From Kaiparowitsia sp041742695 (lineage in GTDB: Bacteria > Cyanobacteriota > Cyanobacteriia > Elainellales > Elainellaceae), in the NCBI GenBank assembly GCA_041742695.1, contig JBGTOF010000299.1, forward strand, positions 4,228 through 68,227: a DNA stretch of 64,000 nt, in the 5' to 3' direction. Every line of letters begins with the position of its first letter. Position 1 is the stretch's first letter. Below are positions 31,268 through 40,729 of this stretch, one piece after another. The notes beneath the pieces are model-generated. The model did not search any database and was not told the DNA's origin. It saw only the letters and a list, made by a program, of their open reading frames with translations. A program made the position numbers and the translations under genes.

Positions 31268-32183
31268 TGTGTCTCCGGGAGGCCGACGATGAAACGCGAG
31301 ATTTCCTAGGCAGAACCGACTTCACTTTATCGCGAAGTTGACGCCCCAGCGTTCGCAACTGCGGAGCGACAGGTTCGCGATCGCTCGACTGCGAAAAACG
31401 CTCCGTGAGCAGTTCTCTAAGTTTGCTGCTGGTCAGGGGTCGGTTTAGGATACCCCGTTCCGCTAAAGAAATTGACCCTGTTTCTTCAGAAACCACCACA
31501 CACAGGCAGTTTTCGACCCGCTCGGTAATGCCCATTGCGGCGCGATGGCGGGTACCCAACTGGCGGGAGGCACTGCGCTCTGACAGCGGCAAAATTACCC
31601 CTGCTGCAATGATGCGTGAACCCCGAATCAGCACTGCGCCATCATGCAACAGGGTCGCGGTTTGAAAGATGGTTTGTAGCATCTCTTTCGAGACTTCAGC
31701 GTTGATTCGAACGCCGGGGACAGAAAAGTCGCGTTCGTCTATGGGCCGACTGGTTTCGAGCACAATCAGCGCACCTGTGCGATTTTGTGATAGCTCCTTT
31801 ACTGCATCTACAATTTCGTCGATGACGCTGTCAGGTTTGGGGATAGCTTCCTCAGTAGAGCGCAGCAGTTGCCAAATCTCTCCTCGCCCTAACTGCTCTA
31901 ACAAGCGACGAAACTCGCTTTGCAGCATAAATGCCATGGCGACTGCCGAGCCAATGACCAGTTTTTCTAGCACAAAGCTGAGCAATTGCAGCCCAATTGC
32001 ATTGCTGAGGGCAGAGGCTAGCATTAGCAAAATTAGCCCTCGAACCATCCATAGGGTTCGGCGCTCGCCGATGATGATCAGCACCATGTAGGTCAATATC
32101 AAGACCAAGAGCAGATCTACAAACGGCAGCAGGGACTGCGTCCAGCCCAAATTTGCCAACCATTGCCTCAGCGGAAAACCCAT
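31242..32183 (-). CDS. cdaA: Diadenylate cyclase CdaA (c-di-AMP synthase)
   Basis: Membrane-bound diadenylate cyclase making cyclic di-AMP from two ATP. 313 residues. Three N-terminal membrane helices (~17-95) precede the DAC (DisA_N) domain, with its catalytic motifs DGAVLIRGSRIIAAGVILPL (DGA) and GTRHRAAMGITERV (RHR), both intact. The C-terminal ~55 residues are polar and basic (SSASRRHNDSKAKRS). In cyanobacteria c-di-AMP affects osmotic, night-time and carbon/nitrogen physiology (known for the messenger). It overlaps uppS by 26 bp. Confidence 0.95.
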   Translation of the reverse strand: MGFPLRQWLANLGWTQSLLPFVDLLLVLILTYMVLIIIGERRTLWMVRGLILLMLASALSNAIGLQLLSFVLEKLVIGSAVAMAFMLQSEFRRLLEQLGRGEIWQLLRSTEEAIPKPDSVIDEIVDAVKELSQNRTGALIVLETSRPIDERDFSVPGVRINAEVSKEMLQTIFQTATLLHDGAVLIRGSRIIAAGVILPLSERSASRQLGTRHRAAMGITERVENCLCVVVSEETGSISLAERGILNRPLTSSKLRELLTERFSQSSDREPVAPQLRTLGRQLRDKVKSVLPRKSRVSSSASRRHNDSKAKRS

Positions 32184-32524
32184 TAGATTTGGTTTGGATT
32201 TGGTCTAATGCTCCATCAACCCGCAAGGGTTATTCAGAGTGCGATCGCTCATTTCTTCTACGAATCGGCGTCAATGAATACGTTCGGAAGGATCTGGTTG
32301 ATAGACAGTTTCACGTGCGATCGCTTAGCCATCCAATGCCTCCCATAAAACCTGTAGACTGAACCAGACTGAACGTATTGCTAGAAGCTGCGATTATAAA
32401 TGCTGCCCGCTAATCCGAATCAAAATTCTAGCGAAACTCCATAGGGCACACGTTGCAGCACGATAGAGAGCCCGATAGGTGAATGAATTGTCTCCATTCT
32501 GACTCCATGCTACCTAGCTCTGGC
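32184..32524. other. Intergenic, no gene seen
   Basis: 340 bp between the lysA stop and the cdaA start. A plus-strand frame at 32153-32362 is judged spurious. No terminator hairpin was recognised, so read-through from lysA into cdaA is possible. Confidence 0.35.
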
Positions 32525-33955
32525 TTACTTAGACGGGGGATGGGTGAGCCGATTCGGGAGGCAGTCATGGGCTAGCAAGTCGGCATAGGTTTCTCGTCGC
32601 AATATCAGACTGGCGTCACCGTCACCAACTAACACCGATGCTGGGCGCGGCAGGCGATTGTAGTTAGATGCCATGCTGTAATTGTAGGCCCCTGTGCCCA
32701 TCACGACGAGAATATCGCCGGGATGGGTGGGAGGCAGGGTGGCATCTTTGATCAGCACATCGCCGGACTCACAATGTTTGCCTGCTACTGTTACGGCCTC
32801 GGTCATGGGCGCAGACATGTGGTTAGCAACGACAGCACGGTAGAGCGATTGATAGGTAATGGGGCGGGGGTTGTCAGACATGCCGCCATCCACAGTGACA
32901 TAGGTGCGAATGCCAGGAACGGTTTTCTGGCTACCTAGAGTATAGGCGGTGACGCAAGCAGAGCCGATGAGCGATCGCCCAGGTTCGGCAATCAGCTTAG
33001 GAAGGGGAATCTGGCGATCGCGACAAGCGTCCACTACCGCGTTGCAAATCACCTGCGTCCATTCGTTGATGCTCGGTGGGTCATCGGACTCAGTGTAGCG
33101 AATGCCCAGCCCGCCGCCGATGTCTAACTCCTCTAGCATCAGCCCATAGTCTGCTGCCTTGACCAACCATTGCACTAACACCCCGGCTAAATCCTGGTGG
33201 GGCTGTAGCTCAAAAATTTGAGAGCCGATGTGGGCGTGCAGCCCGACGCAGTGCAGCACCGTAGAATGTTGTTGCACAAACGCAAACACAGATTCAATTT
33301 GGTCAGGGTCAAAGCCAAATTTGCTGTCTAAATGCCCCGTGCGAATGTAGTCATGGGTGTGGCACTCAATGCCCGGGGTGAGCCGCAGCATAACGCGTAT
33401 CGGTGCTTGGGGCGGTTCGTTAACTGTCGATGTTGCCTTGGCAAGCTCTACCAGAGTTTCGAGCTCTAGCCAGTTGTCGACCACAATGGTGATGCGAGTG
33501 GCGATCGCCTGCTGCAGTTCATCTACTGATTTATTGTTGCCATGGAAGTAGATCACGCTCGGGTCAACACCCGCTGTTAGCGCCGTGTGCAGCTCCCCCC
33601 CTGACACCACATCCAGCCCTAAACCTTCACTCGCGGCGATCGCACACACCGCTAGGCAGTTCCATGCCTTCGATGCATAGATAACCAGCGACTCTCCAGG
33701 ATAATGCTGCTGAAACGCCTGCCGATAGTGCCGACAGGCCGCCCGCAAGGTGGTTTCGTCTAAGACATACAGCGGCGACCCAAACTGCTGCACCAGCGTC
33801 ACCACATCGCACCCGCCAATCTCTAGATGATCCTCACGGTTCACCCGCGCCGTCAGCGGCATCAAAAACTGGTTAGGCGATGCTTGGTCTGAAACCGATT
33901 CGGGCACATACTGACGACCGGAGTTATGAGTCGCGGCAGGAGGCGTTGAAACCAT
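32525..33955 (-). CDS. lysA: Diaminopimelate decarboxylase
   Basis: PLP enzyme (fold type III) catalysing the last step of lysine synthesis, meso-diaminopimelate to lysine. From ATG 33955 (MVSTPPAATHNSG) it has 476 residues; the frame remains open upstream to 34099, but the extra residues are not family-like. PLP Lys is in SLVIYASKAWNCLAV, the glycine-rich phosphate loop is ELDIGGGLGIRY, GLHAHIGSQI is present, and the substrate-binding CESGD occurs in VAGKHCESGDVLIKD. The N-terminus is longer than in many bacteria. It is upstream of cdaA and divergent from rimI. Confidence 0.94.
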   Translation of the reverse strand: MVSTPPAATHNSGRQYVPESVSDQASPNQFLMPLTARVNREDHLEIGGCDVVTLVQQFGSPLYVLDETTLRAACRHYRQAFQQHYPGESLVIYASKAWNCLAVCAIAASEGLGLDVVSGGELHTALTAGVDPSVIYFHGNNKSVDELQQAIATRITIVVDNWLELETLVELAKATSTVNEPPQAPIRVMLRLTPGIECHTHDYIRTGHLDSKFGFDPDQIESVFAFVQQHSTVLHCVGLHAHIGSQIFELQPHQDLAGVLVQWLVKAADYGLMLEELDIGGGLGIRYTESDDPPSINEWTQVICNAVVDACRDRQIPLPKLIAEPGRSLIGSACVTAYTLGSQKTVPGIRTYVTVDGGMSDNPRPITYQSLYRAVVANHMSAPMTEAVTVAGKHCESGDVLIKDATLPPTHPGDILVVMGTGAYNYSMASNYNRLPRPASVLVGDGDASLILRRETYADLLAHDCLPNRLTHPPSK

Positions 33956-34181
33956 GGGGCGATAGTCCTTTGAACAGTTCTGAAATGACGGGTGAGCAGT
34001 CTTAAATCGGCTGAGTAACAGAGTGTAATTCTTAATCCAGTGTACAATCCAGGGCTGTGCTTCTTCTATGCACAATTTAGATTCTGGCGATTGACTCACC
34101 TACTGCTACTGAGCGCTACCGAGTCGTTGACCATCGCCTTGCTCTAGTGTTTTTCTCGCTATTTGGACTAAAGCTCCTACC

Positions 34182-34901
34182 GTGGCAGACCTAATTCTGA
34201 CACCCCTCACCTCTGCGCTGGTCGCCGCTGCGGTTGACCTCGATCAGCGCTGTCTGGGTGGAATGTGGACTGCATCGGGCTATTTGCGAGAGGTGAACAG
34301 CCCAAATGGAATCCTGTTGGCGCTGCAGCGCGATAGCAATTGGTATGCTCTGGCTTCTGAGGTCGATCAATCCCACGAGTTTAAGACTGATATCAGTGCT
34401 CAATCCGCTCCATCCTCGGATAGACCGTTGGTGCACTCGGCATCGCTGCATTCCTTCCAATCTTCCCCTGCGCCTTCCCCAGATTCTCCGCTGTTGGCGC
34501 TAGGCTGCCTGTGGACAGTTCTAGAAGAAGCGCATATCACGATTCTGATGGTTGATCCCGACTATCGACGGCAGGGGCTAGGGCAGGCGCTGCTGTGGGC
34601 GCTACTCTGGGCTAGCTGGCGGCGGTCGATGGCGTGGATCACGCTAGAGGTGCGCCCGTCGAATGCAGGGGCGATCGCACTCTATACACAGTTTGGATTT
34701 GAAAGTATTGGCCACCGCCGCCGCTACTATCACCATCCCGAAGAAGACGCTCTAATTCTCTGGCGTCGGGGTCTCCAGACCTCCGAGTTTGAACATAGTT
34801 TGGTGCAGTGGCAGCAGCAGGTGGGCGATCGCTTAGCGCGTGCGGGCTGGCAACTCCACCAATCGGCCGAAATCGAAAAAGAATTGGAACAATCCTCTTG
34901 A
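34182..34901 (+). CDS. rimI: Ribosomal-protein-alanine N-acetyltransferase-like protein
   Basis: GNAT acetyltransferase of the RimI type, acetylating protein N-termini (ribosomal protein S18 in E. coli). The acetyl-CoA motif is ILMVDPDYRRQGLGQALLWAL (split; R/QxxGxG/A), followed by VRPSNAGAIALYTQFGFESIG, both canonical. At 239 residues it is longer than the usual ~150-190. A Ser/Pro-rich insertion (~residues 65-105: SAPSSDRPLVHSASLHSFQS) splits the first half, and ~45 residues extend the C-terminus. GTG start. It lies between lysA (divergent) and clpC. Confidence 0.88.
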   Translation: MADLILTPLTSALVAAAVDLDQRCLGGMWTASGYLREVNSPNGILLALQRDSNWYALASEVDQSHEFKTDISAQSAPSSDRPLVHSASLHSFQSSPAPSPDSPLLALGCLWTVLEEAHITILMVDPDYRRQGLGQALLWALLWASWRRSMAWITLEVRPSNAGAIALYTQFGFESIGHRRRYYHHPEEDALILWRRGLQTSEFEHSLVQWQQQVGDRLARAGWQLHQSAEIEKELEQSS

Positions 34902-35162
34902 CAAGCGTTCGCCTTCTCAGCACTATTTCATACGGAGCGGTCGATTGTTCCTAATGGCAGGGTAATTATTAGGTAAACCCCGCATTAAGACTTGGCCTAG
35001 GAATTTGCTTGCATTTTAGCCTGGAGCGCCTCCATTCAGGGCTCTGCCATGCCCCATCAACGTAGGATTAGGGTCTGCCGTCATTGCGATGCGACAGACA
35101 GATTCACCGTAGCCCTATGCTAGAATCAGCGTACCGGCACGCAGCAGGTGATAAAGACTGTC

Positions 35163-37637
35163 ATGTTTGAACGCTTCACAGAGAAAGCCATTAAGGTAAT
35201 CATGCTTGCCCAAGAGGAAGCACGACGCCTAGGCCACAACTTTGTTGGGACAGAGCAGATCCTCTTGGGTCTGATTGGAGAAGGGACCGGCGTCGCCGCC
35301 AAGGTGCTCAAATCCATGGGAGTCAATCTTAAAGACGCCCGGATTGAGGTCGAGAAAATTATTGGGCGAGGCTCCGGATTCGTTGCGGTTGAAATTCCGT
35401 TCACGCCTCGTGCTAAGCGCGTTTTGGAGCTGTCGCTCGAAGAGGCCCGCCAACTCGGGCACAACTACATTGGGACTGAGCACTTGCTTTTGGGGTTAAT
35501 CCGCGAAGGCGAAGGGGTCGCTGCCCGCGTTCTGGAAAATCTGGGGGTTGACCTGACCAAGGTTCGCACTCAGGTAATTCGGATGCTGGGTGAAACCGCT
35601 GAGGTGTCTACGGGCGGTAGCCAAGGTCGTACCAAAACGCCCACGCTGGATGAGTTTGGTTCAAACCTGACCCAGATGGCTGGGGAGGGCAAGCTCGACC
35701 CTGTAGTGGGCCGTCAGAAAGAAATCGAGCGTGTTATTCAGATTCTCGGTCGACGCACCAAAAATAATCCGGTGCTGATTGGGGAACCTGGAGTGGGCAA
35801 AACGGCGATCGCCGAGGGCTTGGCCCAGCGTATCGCAAACAACGATGTGCCCGACATCCTCGAAGAAAAGCGAGTGGTAACTCTCGATATTGGATTGCTG
35901 GTTGCAGGCACCAAATATCGAGGGGAATTTGAAGAGCGCCTCAAAAAGATCATGGACGAAATCCGCCAAGCGGGGAACGTCATCTTGGTCATTGATGAGG
36001 TGCATACGCTAATTGGGGCAGGTGCGGCTGAAGGGGCGATTGACGCCGCTAACATCCTTAAGCCAGCGTTGGCTCGGGGCGAACTTCAGTGCATTGGAGC
36101 TACAACGCTGGATGAGTATCGCAAGCATATTGAGCGGGATGCGGCCCTAGAGCGCCGTTTCCAGCCGGTGATGGTGGGCGAGCCGTCGGTTGATGAAACC
36201 ATTGAGATTTTGCGAGGGTTGCGCGATCGCTACGAGCAACACCACAAGCTCAAGATTTCGGATGAAGCGTTAGAGGCTGCTGCTAAGCTGTCAGATCGCT
36301 ACATTAGCGATCGCTTCTTGCCAGACAAGGCGATTGACTTAGTCGATGAGGCTGGGTCGCGTGTGCGTCTGATCAACTCCCAACTGCCACCAGCGGCCAA
36401 GGAGCTAGACAAGGAGTTGCGGCAGGTTCTCAAAGACAAAGACGATTCGGTGCGTTCCCAAGACTTTGACCGGGCTGGGGAACTGCGCGATCGGGAAATG
36501 GAGATTAAAGCCGAAATTCGGGCGATCGCCCAAACTAAAAAGGCTGAGTCTGCTGACGGTGAAGACGCCTCCCCGGTGGTGACAGAAGAAGACATCGCTC
36601 AAATTGTGGCGTCTTGGACTGGAGTTCCGGTGAACAAGCTGACCGAAAGCGAATCGGAAAAGCTCCTCAACATGGAAGATACCCTGCACGGTCGCATTAT
36701 TGGCCAAGATGAAGCAGTGAAAGCTGTTTCGCGTGCCATTCGTCGCGCTCGAGTAGGATTGAAAAACCCCAACCGACCTATTGCTAGCTTCATCTTCTCC
36801 GGTCCTACTGGGGTTGGTAAAACTGAGCTAACCAAGGCTCTTGCGGCTTATTTCTTCGGCTCTGAAGATGCGATGATTCGTCTCGACATGTCAGAGTATA
36901 TGGAGCGCCATACGGTGTCCAAGCTGATTGGCTCACCTCCTGGTTATGTAGGTTACAACGAAGGGGGCCAGCTCACTGAAGCAGTGCGGCGACGTCCTTA
37001 CACGGTAGTGCTGTTCGATGAAATCGAGAAGGCACACCCTGATGTGTTCAATATGCTGTTGCAAATCTTGGAAGACGGTCGCCTGACTGACGCCAAGGGT
37101 CGCACAGTTGACTTCAAGAACACGCTCTTGATTATGACGTCGAACATTGGTTCGAAGGTAATTGAGAAGGGGGGTGGTGGTCTGGGCTTCGACTTCTCCA
37201 GCGATGCGCCGGATGAGTCGCAGTACAACCGCATTCGCTCCTTGGTCAACGAAGAGTTGAAGCAGTACTTCCGTCCTGAGTTCCTCAACCGGGTAGATGA
37301 AATTATCGTCTTCCGTCAGCTCACACGGGATGAGGTAAAACATATTGCCGACATTCTGCTGAAGGAAGTAACTGGACGACTAACTGAACAGGGCATCGTC
37401 TTGGAAGTGACTGAAAAGTTCAAGGATCGCTTGGTAGAAGAGGGGTATAACCCCAGCTATGGAGCGCGTCCACTCCGCCGAGCCATTATGCGCCTGTTGG
37501 AAGATTCCCTAGCAGAGGAAATCCTCTCTGGGCGAATTCAAAACGGTGATGTGGCAATCGTAGATGTCGGAGAAGATGGTCAGGTCAAGGTACTACCTGG
37601 AGAAAAGCGTGAGCTATTGACCCAGGCTGCAGAATAG
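35163..37637 (+). CDS. clpC: ATP-dependent Clp protease ATP-binding subunit ClpC
   Basis: AAA+ unfoldase that feeds ClpP/R and cooperates with ClpS in cyanobacteria and chloroplasts. 824 residues from ATG 35163 (MFERFTEKAIKVIML). Double Clp-N repeats (~1-145), AAA1 with Walker A GEPGVGKTAIAEG and Walker B ILVIDEVHTL, the UVR-containing middle domain (RSQDFDRAGELRDREMEIK), AAA2 with GPTGVGKTELTKAL and VVLFDEIEKAHPD, and the C-terminal D2-small domain. All are intact. It ends at a very strong terminator (37663-37696). Confidence 0.97.
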   Translation: MFERFTEKAIKVIMLAQEEARRLGHNFVGTEQILLGLIGEGTGVAAKVLKSMGVNLKDARIEVEKIIGRGSGFVAVEIPFTPRAKRVLELSLEEARQLGHNYIGTEHLLLGLIREGEGVAARVLENLGVDLTKVRTQVIRMLGETAEVSTGGSQGRTKTPTLDEFGSNLTQMAGEGKLDPVVGRQKEIERVIQILGRRTKNNPVLIGEPGVGKTAIAEGLAQRIANNDVPDILEEKRVVTLDIGLLVAGTKYRGEFEERLKKIMDEIRQAGNVILVIDEVHTLIGAGAAEGAIDAANILKPALARGELQCIGATTLDEYRKHIERDAALERRFQPVMVGEPSVDETIEILRGLRDRYEQHHKLKISDEALEAAAKLSDRYISDRFLPDKAIDLVDEAGSRVRLINSQLPPAAKELDKELRQVLKDKDDSVRSQDFDRAGELRDREMEIKAEIRAIAQTKKAESADGEDASPVVTEEDIAQIVASWTGVPVNKLTESESEKLLNMEDTLHGRIIGQDEAVKAVSRAIRRARVGLKNPNRPIASFIFSGPTGVGKTELTKALAAYFFGSEDAMIRLDMSEYMERHTVSKLIGSPPGYVGYNEGGQLTEAVRRRPYTVVLFDEIEKAHPDVFNMLLQILEDGRLTDAKGRTVDFKNTLLIMTSNIGSKVIEKGGGGLGFDFSSDAPDESQYNRIRSLVNEELKQYFRPEFLNRVDEIIVFRQLTRDEVKHIADILLKEVTGRLTEQGIVLEVTEKFKDRLVEEGYNPSYGARPLRRAIMRLLEDSLAEEILSGRIQNGDVAIVDVGEDGQVKVLPGEKRELLTQAAE

Positions 37638-37662
37638 GCCTTCGCCTATCCAGCGATTTAGT

Positions 37663-37696
37663 AAAAAGGCCGGGAGCAAACGCTCCCGGCCTTTTT
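37663..37696 (+). terminator. clpC terminator
   Basis: Perfect 15-bp stem AAAAAGGCCGGGAGC/GCTCCCGGCCTTTTT with an AAAC loop, 25 nt after the clpC stop. The A and T tracts make it bidirectional in principle. Confidence 0.9.
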
Positions 37697-37722
37697 ACTG
37701 GATAGATAAATGAGTGGTGAGT

Positions 37723-37790
37723 TAGACCTGTGGTTGACTATCCCAAATTGCCTACGCTACTTGGCTCTGACAGGAATAACCACAGGTCTA
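37723..37790. other. Perfect 13-bp inverted repeat upstream of the ComFB gene
   Basis: TAGACCTGTGGTT / AACCACAGGTCTA separated by 42 nt, 170 nt before the ComFB ATG. The long spacer suits a leader RNA structure or the two ends of a small element more than a simple operator. Confidence 0.45.
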
Positions 37791-37957
37791 CAACACGACC
37801 GATAAATGGCTGAGTTAGCGATCTGGGCTTTCTAGTAAGACTACTGAAACCTTGACGCCTTGGTGCATTCTTATTCAACAGGGGAACACTAAGCCCGATG
37901 GAAACAGCAAAACCCGACTGTTTTTCCCACACTTGCCGTGGAGCGTTTGCAGGCACT

Positions 37958-38497
37958 ATGAGTATTGAAAAAATCGTTGAACAAGCCCTTCAGGATGGGT
38001 ATTTAACTCCCGCCATGGAGGCAGAAGTTGGTCGGATTTGTGACACTGCTTCAGAATTGTCTATTGAAGAGTATATGGCTCTCGATCGACTAATGGGAGC
38101 GTTGCTAACGGGTGAAGTGGTTGCAGTACCCCGGAAGCAATTCATTAACGTAATGGAAGAGCTGGTGCTGACAGAGGCGATCGCCCGAGTTGCTGAAATC
38201 GAAGCTATGAGCGACTGTACGCTTGATCTAGGCGACATTGCCGCCTATGCCTTAAATCGATTGCCTCCCCTCTATGCCACCACAGAGGAAGGAGCAGAAT
38301 ACCAGCGCAGCCGCGCCAAAGAAGACCTGCAAGTGATGATTTCAGCTCAGGTTAAAGATGCGATCGCCCGCAACCTAGACCAGCCTGCATTCTTCCCTGA
38401 GCGTCAAGTGCTAGGCAAGAATGCTGGAGATGAGGTATTGAGCCAAGTCGGCACGCTATTGCAGGCCTATGCCCACAAGTTTGAAGTGCGGGTGTAG
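37958..38497 (+). CDS. ComFB family protein
   Basis: 179 residues from ATG 37958 (MSIEKIVEQALQDG); upstream in-frame residues do not fit the family. Helical N-terminal half (LTPAMEAEVGRICDTASELS, EEYMALDRLMGALLTGEVV), then the ComFB region VMEELVLTEAIARVAE and DIAAYALNRLPPLYATTEEG, with the conserved ALNRLPPLY. ComFB domains in cyanobacteria have been reported as cyclic dinucleotide receptors affecting cell size or competence; I cite that from memory. No other competence gene is adjacent. A hairpin at 38521-38568 follows. Confidence 0.85.
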   Translation: MSIEKIVEQALQDGYLTPAMEAEVGRICDTASELSIEEYMALDRLMGALLTGEVVAVPRKQFINVMEELVLTEAIARVAEIEAMSDCTLDLGDIAAYALNRLPPLYATTEEGAEYQRSRAKEDLQVMISAQVKDAIARNLDQPAFFPERQVLGKNAGDEVLSQVGTLLQAYAHKFEVRV

Positions 38498-38520
38498 CGT
38501 AATATACGCTTGGAGCACTG

Positions 38521-38568
38521 TTTGAGGGACTACGTGTCGCAAGACTCTCCTTATACGAGTCCCCCAAA
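38521..38568 (+). terminator. Hairpin after the ComFB gene
   Basis: TTTGAGGGACT / AGTCCCCCAAA stem (one mismatch) with a 26-nt loop, 24 nt after the stop. The T tract is weak. Confidence 0.5.
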
Positions 38569-38606
38569 CATCGCCCGTTCTAACCAGCGTGACTATGACC
38601 ATGTAA

Positions 38607-38670
38607 CGCTTAATGCACTGGTTTGATTGTTTGTTGTGGTGAACCCTCAAACCAGTGCGTCAAGCGCCAT
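38607..38670 (+). repeat. Dispersed hairpin repeat family A, copy 5 (contracted)
   Basis: CGCTTAATGCACTGGTTTGA is mirrored by TCAAACCAGTGCGTCAAGCG around GTTGTGGTGAACC. The outer block of the family is therefore present in both orientations and the distal half of the hairpin is lost. Confidence 0.7.
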
Positions 38671-38846
38671 ATCTATCGAACGTATCTATTGATGTAGAAA
38701 AAGCACGGGCGATCGCCATGGATAGCCTAATTTCACTATGTCAGACCAAACTCTAACAGTGGCGAATCTTTGCTCTACGCGGAAGCTCGTAGCACCCCTG
38801 ACACAGCGGTGGAGTTGCGTGACAGGTCACCAGCTACCGAAGCTAT

Positions 38847-40571
38847 CTAGGCATCAGTGTCATCTAGCTCTACCGGAAAATCAACAGGGTTAATCCGAGG
38901 ATCACCTGAAGCTGTAGCAGATTGGGGCTCGAAGGCAGGGCAGTATCCATCGGGCGTGATTCGGAAGCCATAGAGCGAGGAGGCCTGGTTCCAGCAGCGC
39001 TGGCCTCGATTATGCACACAGTTCCCACAGCACTCGACCTCAGGCGAGAAGTACGGCTCTCGTCCCCGTTCTAACAACTCCCGCTGCGACATGCCGCGAA
39101 TGACTAGTTCTTCACCCTGCCAGTGCGCCTCTACAATGCCTGTGTCAGCCAAACGCTGCCATCGAGAATCGGCGGCGATCGCCCCCGGCAGCAGCATCGT
39201 CACTCCCGCGTCAGTTTCTGCCAGTTCACCCTCGTAGCGAGCTTCAGGTGGGGCAGGCTGCACAAAGGTTTCACCGATGGGTAAATCCACCTCTACCCCC
39301 GCAGACGGTAAGTGTAGCTGGTAGCGATGTTGCAACTCCTCCAAACTGGCCAGGTCGGTTAAGTAATTCGGAGCGCCATGTACAAATAACACATGCTGCG
39401 GGCGCAGATTATGGATAAGCTGCGTTGTTCCGGCCCCATCGCAATGCTCCCCTAGGAGGTAAGTATCTGTCACCAGCTGCCGCGTCTTAAGAGCATGTTT
39501 CAGCGGTTTCACAGTCTCAAGAGTGTCTTGAGTCATGGCTTCTACCGCACCAGGGCGGCCCGGTTGCTGAGGCAGCAGGCAGAGCCAAGGCAGCGTGGTG
39601 CGCTGTATGTAGCGGGTGAGATCACTGCGGTAATGAGTTAAAACAATGCAGGGTTTTGGCCCCGCCAAGGCAATGCTCTGCAGGCCCGCATCTAAAGGCA
39701 ACGGCCGCACGCGAGGTCGAATGCGCTCATCCCAAAATAGAGGCTGGTGGCGAGCAAAATTTTGCACCGAGCTGGGTAGGTGAGGCAGCAGGTCTAGATA
39801 CGCATCACAACCCGTGGCGATCGCCTCATCTACCCAGATGTCAATATCTTGCCCTGTAAAGTGGTGGTGGCTTCGCAGCAGCATGAGCAGCTCTTGCCCT
39901 AGCCCTATCGTCGGCAAAGGGAATAGCACCGACCGCTTGTCTGCAATCGCCCGACTGATGTGCTCTGCTAAAAGATTTTCTTGCTGGCGACGATGGGGAT
40001 GCCGTGCCGTGCCATAACTTCCTTCTACAACGAGGACGTCCGGCCGTAACCCCCTTAACTCTTCAAGAGGCATGCCGTCTACCAATCGCGAGTTAGATAG
40101 AAAGAAATCCCCTGTATAAAACAGCGTGTAGTCACGCTCAGACGTTCTATAAGTAAGCAAACAGGCCGCCGCTCCGGGCAAATGACCCGAGGGAAATAGC
40201 TCCGCAATCAGCCCATCTGCAAATTCTACGGGCGATCGCCAGGGCAAAGCTTGACAAAACGACGGAACATTCTCCTGCTCCTCTAGCCAATTTAACGGCA
40301 GCAGTTGGGCGGTAGCGTCACTCGCATAAATCGGCATCTGGGGAAATCGACGATGCAAGTCAAGCAACCCCTGCGCATGATCAGCATGCGCGTGAGTACA
40401 CAATACTACATCCACTGGAGGGGATTCTCCGCAGGCCGCCAGAATAGGACTCAGCGATGATAAACCACAATCCAGCATGACCCGATGGGGACCCATACGC
40501 ACCACTAGGCACACCCCTTCATCGGCATGTCCAATGGCAATGGGCAAACAGGCTAACTCAGTCACGGTCAA
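38847..40571 (-). CDS. Beta-CASP metallo-beta-lactamase family nuclease-like protein
   Basis: 574 residues. MBL core: VVLCTHAHADHAQGLLDL (HxHxDH zinc motif, ~residues 58-63), SGHLPGAAACLL and TGDFFLSNS. The beta-CASP part includes VVEGSYGTARHPHRRQQENL and LFPLPTIGLGQELLMLL. The third part has LGEHCDGAGTTQLIHNLRPQ and VLFVHGAPNYL, as in CPSF/Ysh1-type RNA-processing enzymes. The last ~150 residues are an extra domain ending in a Cys cluster (VECCGNCVHNRGQRCWN, then YCPAF) that could bind zinc or Fe-S. The start is TTG 40571 or GTG 40565. Probably an RNA endonuclease/exonuclease; the substrate is unknown. Confidence 0.85.
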   Translation of the reverse strand: MTVTELACLPIAIGHADEGVCLVVRMGPHRVMLDCGLSSLSPILAACGESPPVDVVLCTHAHADHAQGLLDLHRRFPQMPIYASDATAQLLPLNWLEEQENVPSFCQALPWRSPVEFADGLIAELFPSGHLPGAAACLLTYRTSERDYTLFYTGDFFLSNSRLVDGMPLEELRGLRPDVLVVEGSYGTARHPHRRQQENLLAEHISRAIADKRSVLFPLPTIGLGQELLMLLRSHHHFTGQDIDIWVDEAIATGCDAYLDLLPHLPSSVQNFARHQPLFWDERIRPRVRPLPLDAGLQSIALAGPKPCIVLTHYRSDLTRYIQRTTLPWLCLLPQQPGRPGAVEAMTQDTLETVKPLKHALKTRQLVTDTYLLGEHCDGAGTTQLIHNLRPQHVLFVHGAPNYLTDLASLEELQHRYQLHLPSAGVEVDLPIGETFVQPAPPEARYEGELAETDAGVTMLLPGAIAADSRWQRLADTGIVEAHWQGEELVIRGMSQRELLERGREPYFSPEVECCGNCVHNRGQRCWNQASSLYGFRITPDGYCPAFEPQSATASGDPRINPVDFPVELDDTDA

Positions 40572-40729
40572 CGATGTGTGGAATAGTCGGAAGATTTGCC
40601 CTTCAGCCTTTCAAGCGAGTCTGTAAACGAAGCGGCTTCAGCGGAGCTTATGCCGTAAAAATCGTATCGATTTTTCCACAGACACTTGCGTTTACCTAGC
40701 TCTTCTCTAGCACGCAAAGAGCCACGGTG

